Shown: positions 53,018 to 61,803, counted from the stretch's first letter. The stretch: DNA of 64,000 bases from Pseudoclavibacter sp. AY1F1 (GCF_002931075.1 NZ_PSTQ01000003.1:248001-312000), one strand, 5' to 3'. Translations and numbers: made by a program. The notes: a model not told the origin generated them from the sequence alone.

Positions 53018-53191
53018 CTAGTTCTTGAAGGCGTCCTTGACGTCTTCGCCGGCCTGCTTCACGTTGGCCTTGGCCTGGTCGGCCTTGCCCTCGGCGACGA
53101 GCTTGTCGTTGTCGGTGACCTTGCCGAGTGCTTCCTTGGCCTTGCCGCCGAACTCTTCGGCTGCGTTCTTGATCTTGTCTCCTGCGCTCAT
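53018..53191 (-). CDS. CsbD-family stress protein
   Basis: A 57-residue, Lys/Ala/Glu-rich protein starting MSAGDKIKNAAEEFGGKAKE and continuing LGKVTDNDKLVAEGKADQAK. This is the CsbD pattern of small general-stress proteins. The function is unknown; expression is usually under a stress sigma factor. It lies 74 bp after the Asp23 operon on the same strand and is probably the last gene of it or has its own promoter. Start ATG 53191 has GAAAGGAACTGCC upstream. Confidence 0.92.
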   Translation of the reverse strand: MSAGDKIKNAAEEFGGKAKEALGKVTDNDKLVAEGKADQAKANVKQAGEDVKDAFKN

Positions 53192-53265
53192 GGCAGTTCC
53201 TTTCTGTTGCGGGATGCGGTGCCGTCGAAGTGCGGAACCGCGGTGGTGAGTTGTGGTGGCGGTTC

Positions 53266-53871
53266 CTACTGGAGCCGCGTCGACTGCTGGACGCGAGCGC
53301 GGAACCCGCCGCTCAGCTGAAGCAGGACCGGGACCTCCCGGCCGAGGAGCGCATCCAGGGCCTCGAGGTTCTGCTCGACGATCGCCGTCGCGTCTCTTGG
53401 GGAGACGCCACGTCGGCAGGTTGCCGAGACCTTGAGCACGGGCGTGCGCTTCACGTCGTAGGCGGAGACACTGGTCGTGAGGAACTCGTCACGGGCACCG
53501 AGCGCCTCCGAGAGTGCGTCCTTGGCGACCGTGACATCGACGATGGTGCGGCCGGTGTCGGCCGTGCGGTCGCGGATGATCGTTCCCGTGCGTCCCTGCC
53601 CCTGGCGGAGGCTGAACACGAGCAACAGGACGATGCCGATAACGATGACCGCGACAAGGGCGATCAGGAGCCAGCTTGATCCGCTGTCCGCGAGCGGGGT
53701 CTGCTGGAGCCAGCCCGTGACCTGCGTGTTCACGCTGTCTGCGATGGGCGTCCAGGTGTCCTTCGCTCCGGGAAGCCACGCTCCGACTGCCGCGGCCGCG
53801 CCGACGAGGAGGAGGAGGAGGCCCGTGGCGACGATGAGGAGGCGGTTCAGGCCTCGGTTCGTGCTGTTCAT
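53266..53871 (-). CDS. Membrane protein of the Asp23/Gls24 operon (AmaP/DUF6286-like)
   Basis: A 201-residue protein with two membrane helices: about residues 10-32 (LLIVATGLLLLLVGAAAAVG) and 65-87 (SSWLLIALVAVIVIGIVLLL). A soluble C-terminal domain (about 90-200) resembles the tail of AmaP proteins. AmaP-type proteins tether Asp23 to the membrane in firmicutes. It overlaps the next upstream gene by 4 nt (ATGA). The exact domain name is uncertain. Confidence 0.75.
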   Translation of the reverse strand: MNSTNRGLNRLLIVATGLLLLLVGAAAAVGAWLPGAKDTWTPIADSVNTQVTGWLQQTPLADSGSSWLLIALVAVIVIGIVLLLVFSLRQGQGRTGTIIRDRTADTGRTIVDVTVAKDALSEALGARDEFLTTSVSAYDVKRTPVLKVSATCRRGVSPRDATAIVEQNLEALDALLGREVPVLLQLSGGFRARVQQSTRLQ

Positions 53872-54449
53872 GCGCCGACCTTCCCGTTCTCTGCGATGCG
53901 CACCTTCGCGGTGACGCTCGGCTGCAGCTTGTACTGCTCGAGCTGCTCGTTCACGGCCGCCGCGATGGCGGCTGCGTCGACGGGCACGCCCGAAGCAGGG
54001 ATGAGGTGCACGTCCGCGCGTCGATGCGAGACCGAGACGGTCACGTTGTCTGGGCTGACGTGGCCGGCGCGAGCCGCATGGCGGGCGAGGGCTGATGCGA
54101 TGACCGCGTTGTCGGCGATCGTCGCGGTGCGAGTGGAGTTCAGGGTGTGGCGTGCGCGTCGTCCTGGGGCGAGACCCGCGATGAGCAGGATCAGGCCGAC
54201 GACGGCGACGATCACGCCGGCGATCCCGACGTACTGCGCCGGCTGCTCCAGCACGCCCAGCGCGGAGCTGAACATGTCAGCTGGCGCGACGAGCAGCGCC
54301 GGGAGGGCGAGGAGCGACAGTACGATCTCCGTGCCGATCCAGGCCGCCACGATGATGAGCAGCACCGCGAGGATGATCGCGAGCACCGACCGGGGGGAGT
54401 GCGTCTCCCGTCGGGAGATGCGTGCGTAGAGCGACGTGGGGGTGCTCAT
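53868..54449 (-). CDS. DUF6286-like membrane protein of the Asp23/Gls24 operon
   Basis: A 193-residue protein. A Ser/Arg-rich cytoplasmic start is followed by a helix (VLAIILAVLLIIVAAWIGTE), a second hydrophobic stretch and a third helix (YVGIAGVIVAVVGLILLIAG). A soluble C-terminal domain has alternating beta strands (NVTVSVSHRRADVHLIPA). This layout is usual for actinobacterial proteins next to Asp23 genes. It overlaps its neighbours by 4 nt on each side. Confidence 0.75.
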   Translation of the reverse strand: MSTPTSLYARISRRETHSPRSVLAIILAVLLIIVAAWIGTEIVLSLLALPALLVAPADMFSSALGVLEQPAQYVGIAGVIVAVVGLILLIAGLAPGRRARHTLNSTRTATIADNAVIASALARHAARAGHVSPDNVTVSVSHRRADVHLIPASGVPVDAAAIAAAVNEQLEQYKLQPSVTAKVRIAENGKVGA

Positions 54450-54826
54450 CTGACTCGCTCCTCGGCTTTGATGTTGAGCCCGGTCACCCGGATGGTGACG
54501 AGGCCGACGTGCGAGCCGGTGAGGGCCTGCACTTGGTCGCGGATGGTGGTTTTCGCGGTGTCGACCCGCTCGAGGAGTGGACCGCCGCTGCGCTCGAGTG
54601 CGCCTGGCTGCTCGCGGATGCGGGCGAGCGATGGAACCCGGATGGGGGTCCGCAGGCGGAGTGCGAGCTTGCCGTTGTGGTCGTCGAGGTCGACGCTGAC
54701 GCTGCCAGCGTCGACCCCGAGCGCGTCACCGGCGACAGCTGACACGAGACGGGTCAGGGCCTTCGCGGTGAGTCGTGTAGTGCCTCGCTGCGCCGCGCCG
54801 CTGAGTGTGGTCGCGGCTGCGCTCAT
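54446..54826 (-). CDS. Small Asp23/Gls24-related protein
   Basis: A 126-residue soluble protein. RLTAKALTRLVSAVAGDALG, then VSVDLDDHNGKLALRLRTPI and a final VGLVTIRVTGLNI strand give the helix-beta pattern of Asp23-like proteins, though shorter than the main Asp23 at 55020. It overlaps both neighbours by 4 nt. It may bind the membrane proteins of the operon. Confidence 0.7.
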   Translation of the reverse strand: MSAAATTLSGAAQRGTTRLTAKALTRLVSAVAGDALGVDAGSVSVDLDDHNGKLALRLRTPIRVPSLARIREQPGALERSGGPLLERVDTAKTTIRDQVQALTGSHVGLVTIRVTGLNIKAEERVR

Positions 54827-55023
54827 GAGGAGGTGTTCCGTCCACGAATGACGTCAACGAGCGCGGTGGCGTCGAGCTTTCCTTCGAGGATGCGTCCGAT
54901 GATGCCGCCGACGATCATTGCGATCGCCACGAAGAAGAATGCCCAGAAGCCCAGGATGATCCAGGTGAGCGCGAGGACCGCGCCGATCAGGATGCCGGTT
55001 CGTGTGAGGGATGCGGTGTTCAC
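54823..55023 (-). CDS. Small DUF2273-like membrane protein
   Basis: A 66-residue protein with two membrane helices (ILIGAVLALTWIILGFWAFF and VAIAMIVGGIIGRILEG) and a short polar tail. Such small membrane proteins (DUF2273) are regular partners of Asp23 genes. It overlaps the Asp23 gene and the next gene by 4 nt. Confidence 0.82.
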   Translation of the reverse strand: MNTASLTRTGILIGAVLALTWIILGFWAFFFVAIAMIVGGIIGRILEGKLDATALVDVIRGRNTSS

Positions 55024-55487
55024 TGGACTCGCGCTTCTTCCGTCTTGTCATTGTTGTCGTCCTCGGAGGGGAGGTGCACGTCGTTGACGGTGACGTTGAC
55101 CTCGGTGACTTCGAGGCCGACGATGGTCTCGATGGCGCGGATCACGTCGGCGCGCACGCCGTCCGCGACATCCTGCAGCGAGACGGGGTACTCGGCGACG
55201 ATGGTGACGTCGACTGCGACCTGCTTCTCGCCGACCTCGACGTTCACGCCCTGGCTCTGGTCGGCCTGGTTGATGGCGTTGCGGATGGCACCGATGGCAC
55301 GAGCCGCGCCGCCACCCAGGTCGTAGACGCCGCGAGCGTCGCGTGCTGCGATGCCGGCAACGCGGGCCACAACACTGTCGACGATCGTCGTCGTTCCGCG
55401 TCCGCCTGCGGTGTTCGTGGGGACAACGCTGCTCGAGGTCTGAACCGTCTTGGGGGCGGAAGCGGTGTTGGGTGTCGTGTTCGCCAT
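55020..55487 (-). CDS. Asp23/Gls24-family envelope stress response protein
   Basis: A 155-residue Asp23 protein. After a Thr/Ser-rich start the domain reads IVDSVVARVAGIAARDARGV, GGAARAIGAI, VEVGEKQVAVDVTIVAEYPV and VADGVRADVIRAIETIVGLE, ending VTEVNVTVNDVHLP. Asp23/Gls24 proteins coat the inner membrane and are made under cell-wall or alkaline stress. ATG 55487 has AAGAAGAG upstream. It heads a five-gene minus-strand unit joined by 4-nt overlaps. An RNA polymerase sigma factor, often linked with this locus, is not in the window. Confidence 0.93.
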   Translation of the reverse strand: MANTTPNTASAPKTVQTSSSVVPTNTAGGRGTTTIVDSVVARVAGIAARDARGVYDLGGGAARAIGAIRNAINQADQSQGVNVEVGEKQVAVDVTIVAEYPVSLQDVADGVRADVIRAIETIVGLEVTEVNVTVNDVHLPSEDDNNDKTEEARVQ

Positions 55488-55823
55488 GATGCTCTTCTTT
55501 CTGGTCTCTGCCCCGGTGCCGGTGCACCGTGTGGGCTTGTACAGGTGAGACGCAGCCGACCCCCGATGTGTCACAAACCCGTTTGGTGCTCACAGGTAGC
55601 GCTCAGGTTCGGGGCGTGATCCGCGCTGGGAGGCGCATCCGGGGCCACGCGAGCGCCCGACGTTGTGCTTGCTCCGCGGGATGCCTACACTCGAATGGTC
55701 AGGCACTGATCCAGTGCTCGCGCCCGGAAAAGGGGCGCTACCAGCGTGGCATCGTCGCAGCGCTCGGTTCACACGCTGTGAGACATACACGGAATCCCAC
55801 CGGTATGACTCAGGAGCACCCTC
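55488..55823. other. Intergenic region between the Asp23 operon and the ThDP enzyme gene
   Basis: These 336 bases must hold two divergent promoters. I see a GCGCCC/GGGCGC hairpin near 55718-55736 and a CACTGATCCAGTG palindrome at 55704-55716, but no convincing -35/-10 pair, no RNA gene and no coding frame with family features. Confidence 0.5.
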
Positions 55824-57515
55824 ATGACCTCTGTTGTCGAACGCATCGCCACGACAATCGCCCCCCACATCTCTGAAGCCTTCGCCCTCATGGGCAACGG
55901 CAACGCCTATCTTCTCGACGCCATCTCGCGGCTCACCGACGTCCACCTGACGACCGTGAGGCACGAGGTCGCGACGGTCGCCTCCGCCGACGCGTATACG
56001 CGCATCACCCGGCAGTTGGCGCTCGCGAGCGTCACGTACGGCGCCGGATTCACCAACACGCTTACGGCCCTCGCGGATGCCCGCATGCAGCGGACCCCGA
56101 TGCTGGTCGTCGCCGGGGCTCCCCGCACGACGGGCCGGAAGCCGTGGGATGTCGATCAGACCGCGCTTGCCGCGGCCCTCGGCGTGCCGACGATCGAGGT
56201 CACGGCGGAAGCGCCGGGGGCGGCGACGCTGGCCGCGATGCGGCTCGCCGTCGCGGACCGGACACCCGTGGTGCTGGCGCTGCCGTACGACCTGCCCACC
56301 GCATCCACCGACGAGCCGGAAGTGTGGGCGCCCACACTCGCCGTCGAGCGGCTGCAGGCGGATGCTCAAGCTGTCGAGCGCGTTGCGGAACGCCTGCGAA
56401 GCGCTCGGCGACCGCTGATTCTTGCCGGCCGCGGCGCTCTGCAGGCTCGCGCCGAACTGCGAGACCTGGCCGACGAGCTCGGCGCATTGAGCGTCGCGTC
56501 CGCCCCCACCCGCGGCTTCTTCGAGGGCCGAGCGCTGCCCCTGGACCTCGGTGTGGCTGGCGGGTTCTCCAGCGAGACGACGCTCGCGCACACGCGCTCG
56601 GCCGACGTGGTGCTGGTTGTGGGGGCATCCCTGAACCAGTTCACGATGGCGTTCGGGAACCTGCTCGGGGCGGAAGCGCACGTCGTGCAGATCGACGTGC
56701 TTGACGAGGCGACACACGCTCGTGTTGACGAGTATGTCCGTGCCGACGCGGTCGACGCAGTGCAGGCGCTGCTCGGCGCCGTCTCGGGTCGCTCCTCATC
56801 GGTTGCCGGCGACCGCTGGGCTGGCATCAACCGCGACGAGATCGCGGGCGCGCACTTCGACCGGCCGCTCGGCGCGGAATTCGCGGACGACGGACGGCTT
56901 GACCCGCGTGGCCTCGCGACAACCCTCAACGGGATGCTCCCCGCTGACCGCCACTTCGCGAGCGACGGCGGCCACTTCATCGGCTGGGCGTCCACCCACT
57001 TCTCCGTGCCGCGCCCGGACAGCGTGACCATGGTGGGCACGGCGTTCCAATCGATCGGACTCGGCTTCCCGAGCGCGCCGGGGGCGGCGAGGGCGCGCCC
57101 GGAGAGCCTCCTGGTGGTGCCGACGGGCGACGGCGGCGGGCTCATGGGCATCGCCGACCTGGACTCGCTCGTGCGTGCCGCCCGAAGCGCTGTTGTGGTC
57201 GTCTACAACGACGCCGCCTACAACGCCGAGGTGCAGCAGTACGGGCGCCAGGGCCTCGACCAGGCTCCGATGCTCATCGACGAGGTCGACTTCTCGCAGA
57301 TCGCTAAGGGCGTGGGCGCAGCCTCGAGCATCATCCGCAGCTGGGCCGATCTTGCCCCCTTCGAGGACTGGCTGCGCGCCGGCGCACACGGCACGTTCCT
57401 GCTCGACTGCCGCATCTCGCGAGAAATCGTCGCGCCGTACCAGGTTGAGATCCTCGACGAGGTCTTCGGCCTCGACGTCGAGGCCATGGGCCTGCGCGAG
57501 GCCATCCGCGCGTAG
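55824..57515 (+). CDS. Thiamine-diphosphate-dependent enzyme (acetolactate synthase-like)
   Basis: A 563-residue ThDP enzyme. The N-terminal PYR domain has VRHEVATVASADAYTR, with E48 as the cofactor-activating Glu. The central domain follows (RPLILAGRGALQARAELRDL). The C-terminal PP domain has GDGGGLMGIADLDSL and, about 25 residues on, VVYNDAAYN, which together make the GDG...N metal-ThDP motif. The spacing and sequence are not those of IlvB: there is no regulatory partner and the PYR domain lacks the usual FPGG start. CAGGAG lies upstream of the ATG. It could be a 2-oxoacid decarboxylase or carboligase; no substrate is evident. Confidence 0.85.
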   Translation: MTSVVERIATTIAPHISEAFALMGNGNAYLLDAISRLTDVHLTTVRHEVATVASADAYTRITRQLALASVTYGAGFTNTLTALADARMQRTPMLVVAGAPRTTGRKPWDVDQTALAAALGVPTIEVTAEAPGAATLAAMRLAVADRTPVVLALPYDLPTASTDEPEVWAPTLAVERLQADAQAVERVAERLRSARRPLILAGRGALQARAELRDLADELGALSVASAPTRGFFEGRALPLDLGVAGGFSSETTLAHTRSADVVLVVGASLNQFTMAFGNLLGAEAHVVQIDVLDEATHARVDEYVRADAVDAVQALLGAVSGRSSSVAGDRWAGINRDEIAGAHFDRPLGAEFADDGRLDPRGLATTLNGMLPADRHFASDGGHFIGWASTHFSVPRPDSVTMVGTAFQSIGLGFPSAPGAARARPESLLVVPTGDGGGLMGIADLDSLVRAARSAVVVVYNDAAYNAEVQQYGRQGLDQAPMLIDEVDFSQIAKGVGAASSIIRSWADLAPFEDWLRAGAHGTFLLDCRISREIVAPYQVEILDEVFGLDVEAMGLREAIRA

Positions 57516-57547
57516 CTCGCAGCTGCCCTTCATCCGGAGCAGACGAC

Positions 57548-57582
57548 GATCGCCCGCCCACCTCAGCGGTGGACGGGCGATC
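57548..57582. terminator. Bidirectional terminator between the ThDP enzyme and MHS transporter genes
   Basis: GATCGCCCG and CGGGCGATC form a 9-bp stem, continued by CCACC/GGTGG around a TCAGC loop. It lies 33 bp after the ThDP gene and 30 bp after the end of the converging transporter gene. Confidence 0.85.
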
Positions 57583-57611
57583 GGCGTCTTGACGGGGTCT
57601 GCGGCGTGCGG

Positions 57612-58994
57612 CTACTTGCTCGAGAGCACGAAGGGGCTCTTGGCCTGCTCCTCCTCGTGGTCGGGGCCGAGCGGGATGCCCTTGCGGTCGCGCAGCAGGA
57701 GGGTCGCGACGAGGCCGATGAGCGTCATTCCGCCGAGGTAGAAGGCGACCGCCGTGGTCCCTCCCGTCGCCTGCACGAGGGCCGAGGCGATCGTGGGAGC
57801 GAACGCCCCGCCGAGGATCGCGCCGATCGCATACGTGATGGAGACGCCAGAGAAGCGGATGGATGCGGGGAACAGCTCCGTGTAGAGCGCGGCCTGCGGG
57901 CCGTAGGTGAATCCGGTGCCAACTGTGAGCACCGCGAGGCCGAGGAAGAGCAGCCACGGGTTGCCGGTGTTCACGAGGGGGAACAGGGCGGCAACGCCGA
58001 CAAGCTGCGCGATCCAGCCGACGATGTAGGTGTTGCGCCTGCCCCAGAAGTCGGAGACCCAGCCGGAGAGCCCGGTGAAGATGAGCCACGTCACCGCCGA
58101 CCCCGTCACAGCCCACAGGACCTCACCGCGCTCGAGGCCGACGGCACCGCTCGGGTCGGTCGCGTAGTTCTGGATGTACCCGCCTGTGGTCATGTAGCCG
58201 ACCGCGTTGTTGCCGGCGAGGACAAGAGCCGCGACAAGCACAAGCGGCGTGTGCTTCTTGAAGAGCTGCACGATGGGGGCCGTCGTCTGCTCCTTGCGCG
58301 CCGCGATCTCGGTGAAGACGGGGCTCTCCTCGACCTTGCGGCGCACGTAGTAGCGGACCACGATGAGGACGACGCTGAAGAGGAACGGGATACGCCAGCC
58401 CCACTCGAGGAACGCGTCGCCTGGTGCGATCACGGTCATGAGGGCGAGCACGCCGGAGGCGAGGAGCAGGCCGAGGGGCACGCCGATCTGCGGCGCCGCG
58501 CCGAAGAGCCCGCGCCGCGTCTTGGGGGCGTGTTCCACGGCCATGAGCACCGCGCCGCCCCACTCGCCACCGGCGGAGATGCCCTGCAGGATGCGCAGGA
58601 GGATCAGCAGGACCGGCGCTGCCAGGCCGATGCTCTCGTATGTCGGGAGGAGTCCCACGAGCGTTGTCGCGACGCCCATGAGGATGAGGGTCAGCATGAG
58701 CACCAGCCGGCGCCCGTACTTGTCGCCGAGGTGGCCTGCGATGAAGGCGCCGAGTGGTCGGAACAGGAAGCTGATGCCGACGCTCACGAACGCGATGATC
58801 TGGGCGAACTCCTGGCCTGCCGGCGCGAAGAAGAGCTGCCCGAAGACGAGCCCGGCGGCGGAGGCGTAGAGGAAGAAGTCGTACCACTCGACGGTGGTGC
58901 CGACGATCGTGGCGAAGGCGACGCGCCTGCGGTCGGTGGTGAGGGCGATGGTGCCCGTCTGGGTGAGGTGGGGCGTCGGGGGTTGCTTTGGCAT
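57612..58994 (-). CDS. MFS transporter, metabolite:H+ symporter (MHS) family
   Basis: A 460-residue permease with twelve helices. MHS signatures: FATIVGTTVEWYDFFLYASA in helix 1, FRPLGAFIAGHLGDKYGRR, LLRILQGISAGGEWGGAVLM in helix 4, and FLEWGWRIPFL. MHS members import citrate, shikimate, proline/betaine or aromatic acids. It is 81 bp after the FAD monooxygenase on the same strand, so it probably brings in the aromatic acid that enzyme uses. Confidence 0.93.
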   Translation of the reverse strand: MPKQPPTPHLTQTGTIALTTDRRRVAFATIVGTTVEWYDFFLYASAAGLVFGQLFFAPAGQEFAQIIAFVSVGISFLFRPLGAFIAGHLGDKYGRRLVLMLTLILMGVATTLVGLLPTYESIGLAAPVLLILLRILQGISAGGEWGGAVLMAVEHAPKTRRGLFGAAPQIGVPLGLLLASGVLALMTVIAPGDAFLEWGWRIPFLFSVVLIVVRYYVRRKVEESPVFTEIAARKEQTTAPIVQLFKKHTPLVLVAALVLAGNNAVGYMTTGGYIQNYATDPSGAVGLERGEVLWAVTGSAVTWLIFTGLSGWVSDFWGRRNTYIVGWIAQLVGVAALFPLVNTGNPWLLFLGLAVLTVGTGFTYGPQAALYTELFPASIRFSGVSITYAIGAILGGAFAPTIASALVQATGGTTAVAFYLGGMTLIGLVATLLLRDRKGIPLGPDHEEEQAKSPFVLSSK

Positions 58995-59075
58995 GTGTCA
59001 CTCCGTTGTGGCGTGGATGGGGGATGCGCGTTGGCGCGGCGGCGATGTCGCAGGGGAGGGGCAGGGGGAGAGGGG

Positions 59076-60950
59076 TCAGCTGTGCGGCTTGAGGAGCGAG
59101 CCGCTGAGGAACTCGTCCAGTTCATCGACGGCATCGAGGGGGAGGATCGCCGCGACGTACTGGTCTGGCCGTACGACCACGACGGCGCCGTCGCGGGAGA
59201 TCTCGCGCTCCGCGAAGATGTCGGAGTCGCTCCAAGCGCTCGCGCCGGCGGCGTACACCTTCTCCCAGTCGGTGAGCCCGAGGGGCCCCGTCTGGGGGAG
59301 GAACAGTGCCGGGGCCGCCGTGACCTCCATCGCTTCGTACCCCTGCTGGTAGATGACCTTGGTGTCGAAGACGGAGTCGCTGTCTGCGGACGCTGGGGTG
59401 TAGCTCGCGAGCACGGGCGTCGCCGCCTGGGTCCAGGCCTCGACGGCGGAGCCTTCTTCATCCGCGAAGACGTAGATGCGCCAGCGCCCGTCGGCTTTGG
59501 CGTGGTGTCCGAGGTGGACGACGTTGCCGTCGCAGGTGCGCACGACCTCGACCGACTTGAAGCGCTTGCCGAGCGGGAACCCCGGGGCGAGGGCTTGGTG
59601 GGTGGGGTCCTGCACAAGAGCGGATGCGCCGTAGGTCGTCATGAACCCGGACGGGAACTCGGCGGTCGCGAGGTAGTAGTTGGCGAGCTCGCGCGGGTCG
59701 GAGATCTCCTCTGGCTTGCGCGCCATGAGCGAGGACCACTCGCGGTCGAAGTCGATGAGCTGCTGTGCGACCGGCTGTCGCTCGGCCGAGTAGGTGCGCA
59801 GCAGTGTCTCCGGGCTGCGGCCGGTGAGCACCGAGCCGAGCTTCCAGCCGAGGTTGAAACCGTCCTGCATGGAGACGTTCATGCCCTGGCCGGCCTTGGC
59901 GCTGTGCGTGTGGCAGGCGTCGCCCGTGAGGAAGACGCGGGGCGTGAGCTCGGAGTCGTCCTCGCTGTCGTCGAAGCGGTCGGTGACGCGGTGGCCGACC
60001 TCGTAGACGCTGTGCCAGGCGACTTCCTTCACGTCGAGCGTGTACGGGTGCAGGATCTGGTTGGCCTTCCCGATGGTGGCCTCGATCGTCGTCTGCCTGA
60101 CGTTGTGGTTGTCGTCCTCCGGGACCTCGCCGAGGTCGACGTACACGCGGCTGAGGTAGCCGCCCTCGCGCGGGATGTGGAGGATGTTGCCAGCGGCCGA
60201 GTTGATGGCGCACTTGGTTCGCCAATCGGGGAAGTCCGTGTTCACGAGTACGTCCATGACGCCCCACGCGTGCGCAGCGTGCTCGCCCACGTGCTTGCGT
60301 CCGATCGCAGCGCGGACCCGGCTGCGGGCGCCGTCGCAGCCGACCACGTACTTCGCCGTGATCGTGCGCTCCGTCCACTCGCGCGCATCCGTCTCGGAGC
60401 GCAGCCGCACCTCGACCGGGTAGTCGCCGTCCTCGTGCACCGTGAGGCCGTCGAACGCGACGCCGTAGTCGGGCGCGATGCGCCCGGGGCCCCGCTGGGC
60501 GGCCTCCGCGAAGTAGTCGAGCACGCGCGCCTGGTTGACGATGAGGTGCGGGAACTCGCTGATCTGCAGCGCGTAGTCCTCCGTGCGGGCGGTGCGCACG
60601 ATGTTCCCCGGGTTCTGGGGGTCGGGGCTCCAGAAGTTCATGTACGCGATGTTGTAGGCCTCGGCGAGGATGCGCTCAGCGAACCCGAACGCCTGGAACG
60701 TCTCGACGCTGCGGGGCTGGATGCCGTCGGCCTGGCCGAGGGGGAGGCGACCTTCCCGGCGCTCGATGATCCGCGTCGTGATGCCTGGGTACTGCGACAT
60801 CTGCGCGGCCAGCAGCATGCCGGCGGGGCCGGAACCCACGATGAGGACGTCGACCTGGTCGGGGAGATCAGCTGGGCGGTCGAGGCCGGTTCCGGCGGCC
60901 GGGAGCGTGCGCGGGTCTCCGGAGACGTACCCGTGGTGGTGAAACTGCAT
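59076..60950 (-). CDS. FAD-dependent aromatic hydroxylase (phenol 2-/3-hydroxybenzoate 4-monooxygenase type)
   Basis: A 624-residue group A flavin monooxygenase. FAD motifs: VDVLIVGSGPAGMLLAAQ, the DG motif VVGCDGARSRVRAAIG, and VFLTGDACHTHSAKAGQGMN with SMQDGFNLGWKLG. A C-terminal thioredoxin-like domain (about 450-620) is typical of phenol hydroxylase and MobA. ATG 60950 follows GGAAGGAACC and starts at the family's usual MQFHHHGY; a start 17 codons earlier is possible. Given the MHS transporter, IclR regulator and FAH-RraA enzyme, an acid such as 3-hydroxybenzoate fits better than phenol, but sequence alone does not decide. Confidence 0.93.
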   Translation of the reverse strand: MQFHHHGYVSGDPRTLPAAGTGLDRPADLPDQVDVLIVGSGPAGMLLAAQMSQYPGITTRIIERREGRLPLGQADGIQPRSVETFQAFGFAERILAEAYNIAYMNFWSPDPQNPGNIVRTARTEDYALQISEFPHLIVNQARVLDYFAEAAQRGPGRIAPDYGVAFDGLTVHEDGDYPVEVRLRSETDAREWTERTITAKYVVGCDGARSRVRAAIGRKHVGEHAAHAWGVMDVLVNTDFPDWRTKCAINSAAGNILHIPREGGYLSRVYVDLGEVPEDDNHNVRQTTIEATIGKANQILHPYTLDVKEVAWHSVYEVGHRVTDRFDDSEDDSELTPRVFLTGDACHTHSAKAGQGMNVSMQDGFNLGWKLGSVLTGRSPETLLRTYSAERQPVAQQLIDFDREWSSLMARKPEEISDPRELANYYLATAEFPSGFMTTYGASALVQDPTHQALAPGFPLGKRFKSVEVVRTCDGNVVHLGHHAKADGRWRIYVFADEEGSAVEAWTQAATPVLASYTPASADSDSVFDTKVIYQQGYEAMEVTAAPALFLPQTGPLGLTDWEKVYAAGASAWSDSDIFAEREISRDGAVVVVRPDQYVAAILPLDAVDELDEFLSGSLLKPHS

Positions 60951-61001
60951 CGTGGTCGGTTCCTTCCGGACGTCATTGTCGGTGGCAAGGCCGGGCCGCA
61001 C

Positions 61002-61036
61002 GTTCTAATATAGAACACGCTGTTCTGCTTGCGAAC
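61002..61036. promoter_or_regulatory. Two IclR-type operators between the monooxygenase and IclR genes
   Basis: GTTCTAATATAGAAC (61002-61016) has perfect 5-bp arms around AATAT. GTTCTGCTTGCGAAC (61022-61036) repeats the GTTC-N7-GAAC frame. Their centres are 20 bp apart, two helical turns. The first contains AT-rich text (TATATT on the minus strand) that could be the -10 box of the monooxygenase promoter. Confidence 0.75.
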
Positions 61037-61101
61037 TGATCGTAAGCACAAGTCGCACGTCGTGCAAGGATCGCGGTGCGATCACATCCGGACGGAGCTT
61101 C

Positions 61102-61803
61102 ATGGCAACCCCACCACCCGCCTCACAGACGCTGAGCCGCGGCATCCGAATCCTCGAGATCTTGGCCGAGGTGGATGCTCCCCTCACGATCGACCAGCTC
61201 GCCTCACGACTCGAGGTCCACCGCTCGGTTGCGTACCGACTCCTGCGCACGCTCGAGGACCACCGGCTGGTGACGCGGACGCCCGCGGGCAGCGTCGTGC
61301 TCGGTGCCAAGATGGCGGCGCTCGCGGCGGGAGTCTCGCGCGACCTGCAGGGTGCCGCGCTGCCGGAGCTCACCGCGGTCGCGAACGAGCTGGCGATGAC
61401 GGCGTTCCTCGCGGTGCGCGACGACGCGGACTGCGTGACCCTCGTGAGCGTCGAGCCGACGCGGGCGCTGGCGCGCGTCGCGCAGCGCCCCGGTGTTCGC
61501 CACCGCGTCACGGCCGGGGCGCCCGGAAAGGCGATCCTCTCGCAGCTCGGGCGCGATGAGCTCTCGGAGCTGGCGGATGACGAGCTCCTCGCTGCGGTCG
61601 ATGCGGTGCGGGCTGCGGGCTACGCAACGAGCCACGACGAGGTTGTCCCCACGCTGCGCTCCGTGGCCGTTCCGCTCGCGCTCCGCGGCCGGCAGCCAGC
61701 CGCGCTTGCCGTGGTCCATGTGGTGTCCGACGCCGACGAGTCCGTGATCGCGGCCCGGCTGCTGCTCGCGGCGCAGGCGTTGCGGCGGGCGCTCGACGGC
61801 TGA
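61102..61803 (+). CDS. IclR-family regulator
   Basis: A 233-residue regulator. The HTH is at about 8-70: TLSRGIRILEILAEVDAPLT, then LASRLEVHRSVAYRLLRTLE. The ligand domain has VSRDLQGAALPELTAVANEL and ends with the RSVAVPLALRG segment. The family commonly controls aromatic-acid genes as activator or repressor. It is divergent from the FAD monooxygenase over a pair of matching operators and lies upstream of the FAH-RraA gene. Confidence 0.93.
   Translation: MATPPPASQTLSRGIRILEILAEVDAPLTIDQLASRLEVHRSVAYRLLRTLEDHRLVTRTPAGSVVLGAKMAALAAGVSRDLQGAALPELTAVANELAMTAFLAVRDDADCVTLVSVEPTRALARVAQRPGVRHRVTAGAPGKAILSQLGRDELSELADDELLAAVDAVRAAGYATSHDEVVPTLRSVAVPLALRGRQPAALAVVHVVSDADESVIAARLLLAAQALRRALDG

Noticed and set aside
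57606-61013. Plus-strand open frame of 1135 codons
   Set aside because: It runs antisense through the MHS transporter and FAD monooxygenase, both of which have full family motifs on the minus strand. The text is Glu/Arg/Val-rich without domains; long antisense frames are expected at this GC content.
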